Assembly: GCA_046350115.1 (NCBI GenBank)
Contig: JAXMAZ010000022.1
Coordinates: forward strand, 1-64,000
Reading direction: 5' to 3'
DNA length: 64,000 nucleotides
Source of the DNA: JAXMAZ01 sp046350115
GTDB taxonomy: Bacteria; Planctomycetota; Planctomycetia; Gemmatales; Gemmataceae
The notes beneath the pieces are model-generated. The model ran no database searches and was not told the DNA's origin. It saw only the letters and a list, made by a program, of their open reading frames with translations. The translations under genes were made by a program, and so were the position numbers. This document shows positions 9,144 through 17,660 of this stretch, piece by piece; position 1 is the stretch's first letter; each line of letters starts with the position of its first letter.

Positions 9144-9173
9144 AAAGCCCACCCGTTGCTACGGGTGGGCTTT
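9144..9173. terminator. Bidirectional terminator hairpin
   Basis: A 13-bp perfect stem (9144-9156 with 9161-9173) and a 4-base loop, with AAA before and TTT after, between two convergent genes. The stem begins AAAGCCCACCCGT, and nearly the same sequence recurs in the hairpins at 58845-58960 and 60159-60182. Confidence 0.75.
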
Positions 9174-9185
9174 CGTTCGCGCCCG

Positions 9186-9899
9186 CTACTTCGACGGTTT
9201 GTCGTCGCCGCCGGCGGTCCACTGGCGGCCGATCTCGTCCATCGTCTTCGGGAACGGCACCTGCGGCACCGGTAGGCCGAACTCCTTGCCGCGGGTCGCC
9301 CGGATCTTCGCCGTCTCCACCTTGAACTGGGCGTCCCGGGCGGCCACCACCTTCGGGTCCACCTGGTCGTCCGCCCCGAGCGACCACATCAGCAGCGGGT
9401 CGCCCATCGGCACCCGGGTGGTCGGGTCGGGCCAGGTGTGCCAGGTCTTGCCCCAGGTCGGCAGGATGGCCTTCATGAACTTCATCTCGTCCTCGGCGGA
9501 CATCCCCGGGGCGATCAGCCCGCCGGCCATCACCTCATACGTGTGCGGGTGCCAGTACTTCTTCTCGGCGTCCGGCAGGGTGCGGAACAGCTCGTCCGGG
9601 ATGATGTACTCGACGCCGAGCAACTTCGCCCCGGCGTCGCACCCGTCGAACAGCAGGCACTGGTGGAGCTCCTTGCCGAGTGCGCAGTAGTGCTGGGTGA
9701 CGAGTTGGAACTTCGGGTTGTTCTTGGCCACGTGGATGCCGCAGAAGTGGGCGTGGAACCCGCCCATGACGGCCATGAACTTGGCGTCCGGTTTGCCGCC
9801 GTGGCCGTCGGCCTGCGGTGTGCTGCCACTGCCGGCCGCCGCCGACCCCGCCCCGGTCAGCCCCGCCGCCGTCGCCCCGAGCCAGTCCCGCCGGTTCAT
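9186..9899 (-). CDS. DUF1264/OBAP-family secreted protein
   Basis: A 237-residue protein with a Tat-like leader (MNRRDWLGATAAGLTG). The core motifs match DUF1264 (oil-body-associated-protein-like): HFCGIHVAKNN, QLVTQHYC, LHQCLLFDG and LLGVEYIIPDELF. The Cys and His residues suggest metal or redox chemistry, but no activity is established for the family. It is transcribed toward the DUF1015 gene and shares its terminator hairpin. Confidence 0.8.
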   Translation of the reverse strand: MNRRDWLGATAAGLTGAGSAAAGSGSTPQADGHGGKPDAKFMAVMGGFHAHFCGIHVAKNNPKFQLVTQHYCALGKELHQCLLFDGCDAGAKLLGVEYIIPDELFRTLPDAEKKYWHPHTYEVMAGGLIAPGMSAEDEMKFMKAILPTWGKTWHTWPDPTTRVPMGDPLLMWSLGADDQVDPKVVAARDAQFKVETAKIRATRGKEFGLPVPQVPFPKTMDEIGRQWTAGGDDKPSK

Positions 9900-10288
9900 G
9901 ACCGCCCCTGGTGTGGATGTGACGAGGCCGGGCCGCGTGGGCGCGGCCGGCCCCGGAAGTCGACCCGCCGACGGAGTGTCCCACCCCGGACGGTGGGCCG
10001 CAAGAGGGTGCCGGAAACAGGCCCGTCTCTCGGATCTGAGACGGGGTGGGGGCGGTTGTTCCCGCCGCCGGGAACGGCACCCTCGGGGTGCTGTTTCGGC
10101 CGCGAAAAACCCGGGTTATCTGCGGGGATTTCGGGCCGGTTAAGGCGGTGCCCGGGTCGGCTCGTTTTTTGCAAAGAAGGCCTGCCCGGTCCGGGCCGAC
10201 TTGCTAGAACGAGTCGCACGGACCCGCCGGTCGGGGCGGCTCGCACCGGTCGTTGGCCCGTCCCGCACACCCTCGTCAGGACCGCCGC
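9900..10288. other. Non-coding region upstream of the respiratory cluster
   Basis: 389 bases between divergent genes with no convincing ORF. It must carry the promoters of the DUF1264 gene and probably of the respiratory operon. A T-run at ~10165-10170 precedes the last ~120 bases, but no clear -35/-10 pair can be defended. Confidence 0.5.
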
Positions 10289-10639
10289 ATGGCGAACCCG
10301 ACCCCAACGCCGCCGCTCCCGACCCCGCCGGGCCTGACGCCGATCACCGCCACCACCAAGCGGGGGTTCGCCACCGCGTCGTTCAGCTTCGGGCTGTGGG
10401 GCACCCTGGTGTTCTGGTGGTACCCGTTCGGGATGGCGATCGCCGCCCTCGGGGTGATCTTCGGGCTGATCTCCCTGGCCCTGGGCATCAAGGCCGGCAA
10501 GGACGGGGAGAACCTGGCCCTGTACGGGGTCGGGCTGGGCGTCGTCGGGGTCAGCCTGGCGGTCGCCATCTACCGGTTCATGATGGTCGCGTTCGAAGGC
10601 ACCACCGGGTGGGAGTGGCTGGCGTTCAACCTGTACTGA
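10289..10639 (+). CDS. Small two-helix membrane protein preceding actA
   Basis: A 116-residue protein beginning MANPTPTPPLPTPPGLTP, a Pro-rich cytoplasmic tail. Two to three hydrophobic helices follow (around FGLWGTLVFWWYPFGMAIAA and LGVVGVSLAVAIYRFMMV). The layout resembles DUF4190-like membrane proteins. It ends 38 bases before actA in the same orientation, so it may be the operon's first gene. The function is unknown. Confidence 0.6.
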   Translation: MANPTPTPPLPTPPGLTPITATTKRGFATASFSFGLWGTLVFWWYPFGMAIAALGVIFGLISLALGIKAGKDGENLALYGVGLGVVGVSLAVAIYRFMMVAFEGTTGWEWLAFNLY

Positions 10640-10677
10640 CCCGACCCGCGTCCCGGCCCCGCCGGTGAGGACAGCAC

Positions 10678-11367
10678 ATGGCCCAGGTGTTTCCGAAGAG
10701 CATGAACGTGGTGGCCCGGCTGGCCGTCCTCGGGCTGCCGCTCCTGGGCGGTGCGGCGGCGGTCGGCGGGGCCGCGTTCTACCGGTCCGACTACACCACC
10801 GGCGCCCGGGAGGTGGTCGACCAGCCGGTCCCGTTCAGCCACAAGCACCACGTCGCCCAGCTCGGCATCGGCTGCCAGTACTGCCACACGTCGGTCGAGG
10901 TGTCGGCCACCGCCGGCCTGCCGCCGACCAAGACGTGCATGAACTGCCACCAGCAGATGTGGGTCGGGGCGGACCTGCTGGCCCCGGTCCGCCGGAGCTA
11001 CGAGGCGAACATCCCGATCGCCTGGAACAAGGTGCACAACGTCCCCCACTACACCTACTTCAACCACTCGATCCACGTGAACAAGGGGGTCGGCTGCTAC
11101 TCCTGTCACGGGAACGTCGACGAGATGAACCTGGTGTTCCAGACCAAGACTCTGCTGATGGAGTGGTGCCTGAACTGCCACCGCAACCCGGAGCTGTTCC
11201 TGCGGCCGCGGGCCGAGGTGTACAACCTGGCCTGGAAGGCGTCCGACGTGACCAACCCGGACACCGGCCTGCCGTACGACCAGCTCACCCTCGGCAAGAA
11301 GCTCAAGGCCGAGTACCAGGTGCGGGAGACGAGTGTGCTGACCAACTGCTCGATCTGCCACCGGTAG
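10678..11367 (+). CDS. actA: Alternative complex III subunit ActA, pentahaem cytochrome c
   Basis: A 229-residue protein with one N-terminal membrane segment (residues ~11-33) and five CXXCH haem sites at 66-70, 87-91, 140-144, 164-168 and 224-228, the number expected for ActA. Additional His residues (FSHKHHV, FNHSIHV) can serve as distal ligands. In alternative complex III, which replaces cytochrome bc1, this periplasmic subunit passes electrons from the iron-sulfur subunit toward cytochrome c or the oxidase. GAGGA about nine bases upstream supports the start. It heads the co-directional actABCDEF block. Confidence 0.95.
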   Translation: MAQVFPKSMNVVARLAVLGLPLLGGAAAVGGAAFYRSDYTTGAREVVDQPVPFSHKHHVAQLGIGCQYCHTSVEVSATAGLPPTKTCMNCHQQMWVGADLLAPVRRSYEANIPIAWNKVHNVPHYTYFNHSIHVNKGVGCYSCHGNVDEMNLVFQTKTLLMEWCLNCHRNPELFLRPRAEVYNLAWKASDVTNPDTGLPYDQLTLGKKLKAEYQVRETSVLTNCSICHR

Positions 11368-11434
11368 GTCAACCCTGCGGGTCGCGGACCGGCGCCGGCC
11401 GGCCCGCTTTGCGAGGACACTGAGGACGCGACCG

Positions 11435-14400
11435 ATGCCCCCCGAGTTGAAGCCCGACGCCCCGCGGCCGGCCCCGGACCAGTGGCAGTCCATCGACCAG
11501 TGGATGGACACCCCGGCGTTCCGGGAGATGATGGGCCGGGAGTTCCCCGAGGACGCCTCGGAGTGGCTCGACCCGGTGTCCCGCCGGCAGTTCATGACCC
11601 TGATGGGGGCGTCCCTGGCCCTGGCCGGGGCGGCCGGGTGTAACCCGTCGCTGAAGCCGGCGTCCCAGCGGAAGCTGGTCCCGTACGTCCGCCAGCCGGA
11701 GGGGCTGCTCCCCGGGGTGCCGCTGTTCTTCGCCACCGCCATGCCGCAGGTGGCCGGGGTCGGGCTGGGCCTGCTGGTCAAGAGCGTCGAGGGCCGGCCG
11801 GTCAAGGCGGAGGGGAACCCGAACCACCCGGGCAGCCTCGGCGGCACCGACCTGTTCGCCCAGGCCAGCGTCCTCTCCCTGTACGACCCCGACCGGTCCA
11901 AGACGATCACCCAGCGGGGGCTGCCGGCCACCTTCGACAACCTGATGAAGGCGGTCCGGGAGGCGCTGGCCGCCCAGCAGCCGAAGCAGGGGGCCGGCGT
12001 CCGGGTCGTCACCGAGCCGATCACCTCGCCGACCCTGGCCCGGGAGATCGGGGAGTTCCTGAAGCAGTACCCGCAGGCCCAGTGGGTGCAGTACGAGCCG
12101 CTCGACCGGGCGGCCCAGCGGACCGCCCTGCGGGCCGCCTTCGGCAAGCACGTCAACCCGGTGTACCGGCTGGACAAGGCGGACGTGGTCCTGTCGCTGG
12201 ACAGCGACTTCCTGGCCGCCACCGGCCCCGGCGAGGTGCGGTACGCCCGGGACTTCATGCAGCGGCGGAAGGTCCGCACCCACGAGGCCGGGCTGGAGCA
12301 CAAGGACGGGGTGAAGGCGGAACAGATGAACCGCCTGTACGCCGTCGAGTCGATGGTGACGAGTACCGGGGCGGTGGCCGACCACCGGCTGCCGGTCAAG
12401 CCGTCCGACGTGGAGGCGTTCGCCCGGGCGGTGGCCGCCGCCGTCGGGGTGGCCGCCGGGGCCGCCCCGCAAATGCCGGCGGCCGCCCAGGCGTGGGTCG
12501 ACCCGCTGGTCAAGGATCTGACCGCCGCCAGGGGCAAGGCGGTGGTGATCGCCGGGGACACCCAGCCGCCGGCCGTCCACCTGCTCGCCCTGGCGATCAA
12601 CGAGAAGCTCGGGGCGTTCGGCCAGACGCTGGTGTTCACCGACCCGCTCGACCCCCGGCCGGACGACCCGAAGGGGGTGGCCGGGCTGAAGGCGGTGGTG
12701 GACGACATCAACGCCGGCAAGGTGGAGGTGCTGTTCCTCCACGGGGTCAACCCGGTGTACGACGCGCCGGCCGACCTGGACGTGGCCAAGGCGCTGGAGA
12801 AGCTGCGGGCCAAGGGGCTGAGCGTCCACGCCGGGCTGGCGGCCGACGAGACCGCCGACCAGTGCGTCTGGCACCTGAACGCGGCCCACTACCTGGAGGT
12901 GTGGGGCGACGTCCGCGGGTACGACGGCACCGTCGCCGTCCAGCAGCCGCTGATCGCCCCGGTGTACGGCGGGAAGGGGCTGCTGGAACTGTTCGCCGTC
13001 CTGTGCGGGCTGAACAGCAGCGACCCGCTGGACCAGGTGAAGGCCACCTGGAAGGCCCACTTCGACGAGAAGGTGAAGTCCGGCGACTTCGAGACGTGGT
13101 GGCAGCGGGCCGTCCGGGACGGGGTGGTGCCGGGCACCGCCCTGCCGGCGGTCAACGTGACCGCGGTCAGCCTGGACGCGCTCAAGGACTTCCCGCCGCC
13201 GGCCAAGTCGGGCGGACTGGAGATCCAGTTCCGGGCCGACCCGACCCTGCACGACGGCCGGTACGCGAACAGCGGCTGGCTGCAGGAGTGCCCGAAGCCG
13301 GTCACCAAGCTGACCTGGGACAACGCCGCCATCGTCAGCCCGGCGACGGCCGAGAAGCTCGGGATGTTCGGCAAGGACTGGTTCACCGGCGACCGCGGCA
13401 CCCAGTTCGGCTGGACCGGCGGGGAGAACGGCCGGTCGATCGTGCCGATGGCTGAGCTAACGGTCGGCGGGCGGAAGCTCAAGGCCGCGGTGTTCATCCT
13501 GCCCGGGCACGCGGACGACGCCGTCACCCTGCACGTCGGGTCCGGCCGGGCGCTGGCCGGCCGGGTGGGCACCGGGACCGGGTTCGACGCGTACAAGCTG
13601 CGAACCACCGGCGGGCTGTGGGCGGCCGGGGTGGAGGTGAAGGGGACCGGGGACACGTACACCCTGGCCTGCACCCAGGGGCAGTACGCGATGGAGGGCC
13701 GGCGGCCGGCCCGGACGGCCACCCGGGACCAGCTCAAGAAGCAGCCCGAGTTCGCCCAGATCCCGGCCGCCACCCCCGGCGAGTACAAGGAGATCCGCCA
13801 GCTCACCCCGGGCACCCCGGAGGAGTGGGAGCGGCTGTACGGCAAGGACGGCCGCAAGTACCCGCTGGCCCACGACCACGCCGGCCACGATCACGCCCAC
13901 GGCAACGGGCACGACGAGCACGGCCCGCACGACGCCCGGCTGGTGCCGCTCAGCCTGTACCCGGACTACCCGCAGAAGGTGAACGGCGAGCAGGCGAGCA
14001 AGAGCTACCGCCGGTGGGGCATGGCCATCGACCTGGGCGCCTGCACCGGGTGCTCGGCGTGCGTGGTGGCATGCGTGGCCGAGAACAACATCCCGGTGGT
14101 CGGCAAGGAGCAGGTGACGAAGGGCCGGGCGATGCACTGGATCCGCATCGACCGGTACTTCAGCATCCCCGGGGCGGACGCTTACGACGACCACCTGGGC
14201 GACCGGTACGTCCGCGGGGACAAGCGGGCCGAGGCGGTGAAGCGGGCGGGCGACATCCGCACCACCTTCCAGCCGGTCATGTGCGTCCACTGCGAGAAGG
14301 CGCCGTGCGAGGTGGTGTGCCCGGTCGGGGCGACCGTCCACTCGGCGGACGGGATCAACGACATGGTGTACAACCGGTGCGTCGGCACCCGGTACTGCTC

Positions 14401-14845
14401 GAACAACTGCCCGTACAAGGTGCGGCGGTTCAACTTCCTCCAGTTCGCCGACTACACGACCGACGCCCTGAAGCTGGTGAACAACCCCGAAGTCACCGTC
14501 CGCCAGCGGGGGGTGATGGAGAAGTGCACCTACTGTATCCAGCGGATCCGGAACGCCGAGATCGTGGCCGAGCGGGAGCACGCCACCCGGCCGAAGGACG
14601 CCAACGGCCGGCCGAAGATCCGGGACGGCGAGGTGGTGACGGCCTGCCAGGCCGCCTGCCCGACCGGGGCGATCGTGTTCGGGGACATCAACGACGCGGA
14701 CAGCTCGGTGCTGCGGTGGAAGGCCGAGGCCCACGGGTACGGCCTCTTGGCCGAGTTGAACACCATGCCGCGGACCAGCCACCTGGCGGCGATCCGCAGC
14801 CCGAACCCGGCGATGCCGGCGGCCGACGTGAAGGGGGGGGCGTAA
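11435..14845 (+). CDS. actB: Alternative complex III subunit ActB, molybdopterin-type/iron-sulfur protein
   Basis: A 1136-residue protein. Residues 50-69 form a Tat leader with a lipobox-like end (SRRQFMTLMG ... AAGC). The first ~800 residues resemble a molybdopterin oxidoreductase that in ACIII lacks the cofactor. A His-rich linker covers residues ~813-834 (for example HDHAGHDHAHGNGHDEHG). A ferredoxin-like domain follows with four Cys clusters starting near residues 870 (CTGCSACVVAC), 950 (CVHCEKAPCEVVC), 982 and 1031, which fits the three 4Fe-4S plus one 3Fe-4S clusters of ACIII. It accepts electrons derived from quinol and hands them to the haems of ActA. Confidence 0.95.
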   Translation: MPPELKPDAPRPAPDQWQSIDQWMDTPAFREMMGREFPEDASEWLDPVSRRQFMTLMGASLALAGAAGCNPSLKPASQRKLVPYVRQPEGLLPGVPLFFATAMPQVAGVGLGLLVKSVEGRPVKAEGNPNHPGSLGGTDLFAQASVLSLYDPDRSKTITQRGLPATFDNLMKAVREALAAQQPKQGAGVRVVTEPITSPTLAREIGEFLKQYPQAQWVQYEPLDRAAQRTALRAAFGKHVNPVYRLDKADVVLSLDSDFLAATGPGEVRYARDFMQRRKVRTHEAGLEHKDGVKAEQMNRLYAVESMVTSTGAVADHRLPVKPSDVEAFARAVAAAVGVAAGAAPQMPAAAQAWVDPLVKDLTAARGKAVVIAGDTQPPAVHLLALAINEKLGAFGQTLVFTDPLDPRPDDPKGVAGLKAVVDDINAGKVEVLFLHGVNPVYDAPADLDVAKALEKLRAKGLSVHAGLAADETADQCVWHLNAAHYLEVWGDVRGYDGTVAVQQPLIAPVYGGKGLLELFAVLCGLNSSDPLDQVKATWKAHFDEKVKSGDFETWWQRAVRDGVVPGTALPAVNVTAVSLDALKDFPPPAKSGGLEIQFRADPTLHDGRYANSGWLQECPKPVTKLTWDNAAIVSPATAEKLGMFGKDWFTGDRGTQFGWTGGENGRSIVPMAELTVGGRKLKAAVFILPGHADDAVTLHVGSGRALAGRVGTGTGFDAYKLRTTGGLWAAGVEVKGTGDTYTLACTQGQYAMEGRRPARTATRDQLKKQPEFAQIPAATPGEYKEIRQLTPGTPEEWERLYGKDGRKYPLAHDHAGHDHAHGNGHDEHGPHDARLVPLSLYPDYPQKVNGEQASKSYRRWGMAIDLGACTGCSACVVACVAENNIPVVGKEQVTKGRAMHWIRIDRYFSIPGADAYDDHLGDRYVRGDKRAEAVKRAGDIRTTFQPVMCVHCEKAPCEVVCPVGATVHSADGINDMVYNRCVGTRYCSNNCPYKVRRFNFLQFADYTTDALKLVNNPEVTVRQRGVMEKCTYCIQRIRNAEIVAEREHATRPKDANGRPKIRDGEVVTACQAACPTGAIVFGDINDADSSVLRWKAEAHGYGLLAELNTMPRTSHLAAIRSPNPAMPAADVKGGA

Positions 14846-14848
14846 CCG

Positions 14849-16285
14849 ATGGCGACCGTCACCGGGCCGGCCACCGGCCACCACCCGCACACCAACGGCA
14901 AGTACCCGCCGCACCCGGAAGGGCTGGTCGGCGGGAACCACAACCTGGTCACGGTCGGGGACAAGATCTCCACCGTCGTGACCGGTGAGACGCCGACCCC
15001 GAAGGCGTGGTACCCGTTCTTCCTGCTCGGGTTCTCGCTGCTCGGCGGGCTGGGCGTCGCCCTGTTCTACCTGTTCTACGCCGGGGTCGGGATCTGGGGG
15101 ATCAACCAGCCGGTCGCCTGGGGCTTCGCGATCGTCAACTTCGTGTGGTGGATCGGCATCGGCCACGCCGGCACGCTGATCTCCGCGATCCTGCTGCTGC
15201 TGCACCAGAAGTGGCGGACGTCGATCAACCGGTTCGCCGAGGCGATGACCATCTTCGCCGTGAGCTGTGCCGGCCTGTTCCCGCTCATCCACATGGGCCG
15301 GCCGTGGCTGGCGTACTGGCTGTACCCGGTGCCGATGAACTTCGCCATGTGGCCGCAGTTCCGGTCGCCGCTCACCTGGGACGTGTTCGCGGTGACGACG
15401 TACTTCACCGTCTCCCTGGTGTTCTGGTACGTCGGCCTGATCCCGGACTTCGCCGTCCTGCGGGACACCGCCCGGAACAAGCTGCAGCGGTGGACCTACG
15501 GCCTGCTGTCCCTCGGCTGGCGGGGGTCGGCGTTCCACTGGCGGCGGTACGAGAAGCTGTACCTGCTGCTGGCGGGCCTCGGTACGCCGCTGGTGTTCAG
15601 CGTGCACACGGTGGTGTCGTTCGACTTCGCGGTGGCCATCGTGCCGCTGTGGCACGCCACCATCTTCCCGCCGTTCTTCGTCGCCGGGGCCATCTTCAGC
15701 GGGTTCGCGATGGTCGTCTGGCTGGCGGTGCCGCTCCGCAAGTTCTACGGCATGAGCGACCTGATCACCGACAAGCACATGGAACTGTGCTGCAAGGTGA
15801 TGATCGCCACCGGCCTCTTGGTCAACTTCGGGTACTTCTGCGAGCTGTGGATGGGGTGGTACAGCCACTCCATCTACGAGTGGGACACGACCTACCAGCG
15901 GATCTGGGCCGGCCCGTACTTCTGGTCGTACTGGGCGCTGATCCTGACCAACACCGTCATCCCGTCCTTGTTCTGGATCAAGAAGTTCCGGACCAACGAC
16001 TGGCTGATCCTGCTGGTCGCCGGGTCGGTCCACATCGGCATGTGGTTCGAGCGGTACGTGATCGTCATCACCCTCAGCCGGGACCAACTGCCGTCGAGCT
16101 GGGGCCGGTACGCCCCGACCTTCTGGGACTACCTGACCGCCGCCGGGTCGGTCGGGCTGTTCATCACGATGTTCACCGTGTTCCTCCGGGTGCTGCCGAT
16201 GATCTCGATCACCGAGATGCGGGAGCTGCTGCCGTTCGGCCAGGGCGGCCGGGACGGGCACGCCGTCATGGAGAACGCCCGATGA
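14849..16285 (+). CDS. actC: Alternative complex III subunit ActC, NrfD-like quinone-binding membrane protein
   Basis: A 478-residue polytopic protein of the NrfD/PsrC family with about ten membrane helices. GHAGTLISAILLLLHQKWR and FPLIHMGRPWLAYWL are characteristic of ActC and line the quinol site region. It starts four bases after actB and overlaps actD by ATGA, indicating translational coupling. A soluble N-terminal tail of ~45 residues precedes the first helix. Confidence 0.95.
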   Translation: MATVTGPATGHHPHTNGKYPPHPEGLVGGNHNLVTVGDKISTVVTGETPTPKAWYPFFLLGFSLLGGLGVALFYLFYAGVGIWGINQPVAWGFAIVNFVWWIGIGHAGTLISAILLLLHQKWRTSINRFAEAMTIFAVSCAGLFPLIHMGRPWLAYWLYPVPMNFAMWPQFRSPLTWDVFAVTTYFTVSLVFWYVGLIPDFAVLRDTARNKLQRWTYGLLSLGWRGSAFHWRRYEKLYLLLAGLGTPLVFSVHTVVSFDFAVAIVPLWHATIFPPFFVAGAIFSGFAMVVWLAVPLRKFYGMSDLITDKHMELCCKVMIATGLLVNFGYFCELWMGWYSHSIYEWDTTYQRIWAGPYFWSYWALILTNTVIPSLFWIKKFRTNDWLILLVAGSVHIGMWFERYVIVITLSRDQLPSSWGRYAPTFWDYLTAAGSVGLFITMFTVFLRVLPMISITEMRELLPFGQGGRDGHAVMENAR

Positions 16286-16833
16286 CCCACGACACCCACG
16301 CCGCCCCGGCCCTGCACGGGGTGATGGCCGAGTTCGGCACGGCCGACGAGCTGATCGCCGCCACCCGAGCGGCCCGGCACGCCGGGTACACCCGGATGGA
16401 CGGGTTCTCCCCGTACCCGGTCGGGGAGGTGGCCGACGAGCTGGGTTTCCCCCGGTCCGAGATCGGGGCGATCATGTTCATCGGCGGGCTGTGCGGGATG
16501 ACCTTCGGGTTCCTGATGCAGTACTACCTGAACGGGATCGACTACCCGCTGAACATCGGCGGCAAGCCGTTCTTCTCGTGGCCGATGTTCGTCCCCATCA
16601 CCTGGGAGCTGCTGGTGCTGACCGCCAGCCTGACCGGGGTGATCGGGCTGTTCGCCCTGTGCGGGCTGCCCCAGCCGTACCACCCGGTGTTCAACGTGCC
16701 GCAGTTCGCCCGGGCCAGCCGGGACCGGTTCTTCCTGCTGATCGAAGCGGTAGACCCGAAGTTCGACCCGGCCTCGGCGGCCGCGTTCCTGACCACGCTG
16801 ACCCCGCTGAGCGTCGCGGAGGTGCCCGAATGA
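16282..16833 (+). CDS. actD: Alternative complex III subunit ActD (DUF3341)
   Basis: A 183-residue protein of the DUF3341 family. It has an N-terminal cytoplasmic domain (VMAEFGTADELIAATRAARH ... GYTRMDGFSPYPV) and two membrane helices around residues ~65-130. It is a structural subunit of ACIII without redox centres. The start overlaps the actC stop and the end overlaps actE, both as ATGA. Confidence 0.93.
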   Translation: MTHDTHAAPALHGVMAEFGTADELIAATRAARHAGYTRMDGFSPYPVGEVADELGFPRSEIGAIMFIGGLCGMTFGFLMQYYLNGIDYPLNIGGKPFFSWPMFVPITWELLVLTASLTGVIGLFALCGLPQPYHPVFNVPQFARASRDRFFLLIEAVDPKFDPASAAAFLTTLTPLSVAEVPE

Positions 16834-17660
16834 GTGCCCCGGTTCGCACCCCCGCCCGCCGGCCGCTGGCGGCCGTAGCCTTCGGGCTGCTGGCCGCGGC
16901 CGTCGGCTGCCAGCAGCGGATGGCCGAGCAGCCGGCCCCCCGGCCGTATGAACAGAGCACCATGTTCGAGTACGGGCAGTCGGCCCGGCCGCTGGAGCGG
17001 GGGGTGGTCCACCGCAACCAGGCGGTGGACGACGACCCGGTCGTCACCTGGCTGACCGCCGAGGGCCGCAAGGGCAACCCGGACGCCAAGTTCACCGGGG
17101 ACGCCGCCTACGACCCGAAGAACACCGTCCCGCCGATGGGGGCGCCGACGAAGGTTGAGAACTTCGTCGGCGAGATCCCGGTCGCCCTGACCGAGGCCGA
17201 CCTGAAGCGGGGCCAGTCGCTGTTCAACGCCAACTGCGCCCTGTGCCACGGGGCGGCCGGGTACGGGAACGGGAAGATCGTCGAGCGGGGCGTGCTCCGG
17301 CCGCCGTCGTACCACGCCGACCCGGCCGGGGCCAAGGACTGGTCCACCCTGGGGGCGGACGGCAAGCCGCGGTACGAGGCGTTGGACGCCGGGTACAGCC
17401 GCGGGTTCTACCGGTGGGGGGTGAAGGTGCCCCTTCGGGACGTGCCGGTCGGGTACATCTTCCAGGTCATCACCTGGGGGTTCGGCGGGATGGCCGCCCA
17501 CGACGTGCAGGTGGCCGACCCGGTCGACCGGTGGCGGGTGGTGGCGTACGTGCGGACGCTCCAGATGAGTCAGAACGTGCCGGCCGACCAACTGCCGGCC
17601 GAGGCCAAGACGCAGCTCAACCAGCCGGCCGCCGGGGGGGCGAAGAATGACAAGCACTAA
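16830..17660 (+). CDS. actE: Alternative complex III subunit ActE, monohaem cytochrome c lipoprotein
   Basis: A 276-residue protein with a lipoprotein signal (LLAAAVGC) and one haem site CALCH within NANCALCHGAAGYGNGK. MAAHDVQVADPVDRWRVVAY toward the C-terminus is typical of this subunit. It is a periplasmic, lipid-anchored electron carrier of ACIII. The ATG at 16830 overlaps the actD stop; longer upstream frames are shadows. The last 14 bases overlap actF. Confidence 0.93.
   Translation: MSAPVRTPARRPLAAVAFGLLAAAVGCQQRMAEQPAPRPYEQSTMFEYGQSARPLERGVVHRNQAVDDDPVVTWLTAEGRKGNPDAKFTGDAAYDPKNTVPPMGAPTKVENFVGEIPVALTEADLKRGQSLFNANCALCHGAAGYGNGKIVERGVLRPPSYHADPAGAKDWSTLGADGKPRYEALDAGYSRGFYRWGVKVPLRDVPVGYIFQVITWGFGGMAAHDVQVADPVDRWRVVAYVRTLQMSQNVPADQLPAEAKTQLNQPAAGGAKNDKH

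Noticed and set aside
9900..10288. A specific promoter for the respiratory operon
   Set aside because: TTGCAA-like and TAGAAC-like words exist near 10170 and 10204 but with wrong spacing, so no defensible assignment is possible.
13457..16261. A 934-residue minus-strand open frame across actB/actC
   Set aside because: It is antisense to clear ACIII genes, is extremely rich in His/Arg/Gly/Pro/Val as expected for the complement of high-GC codons, and has no family motif.
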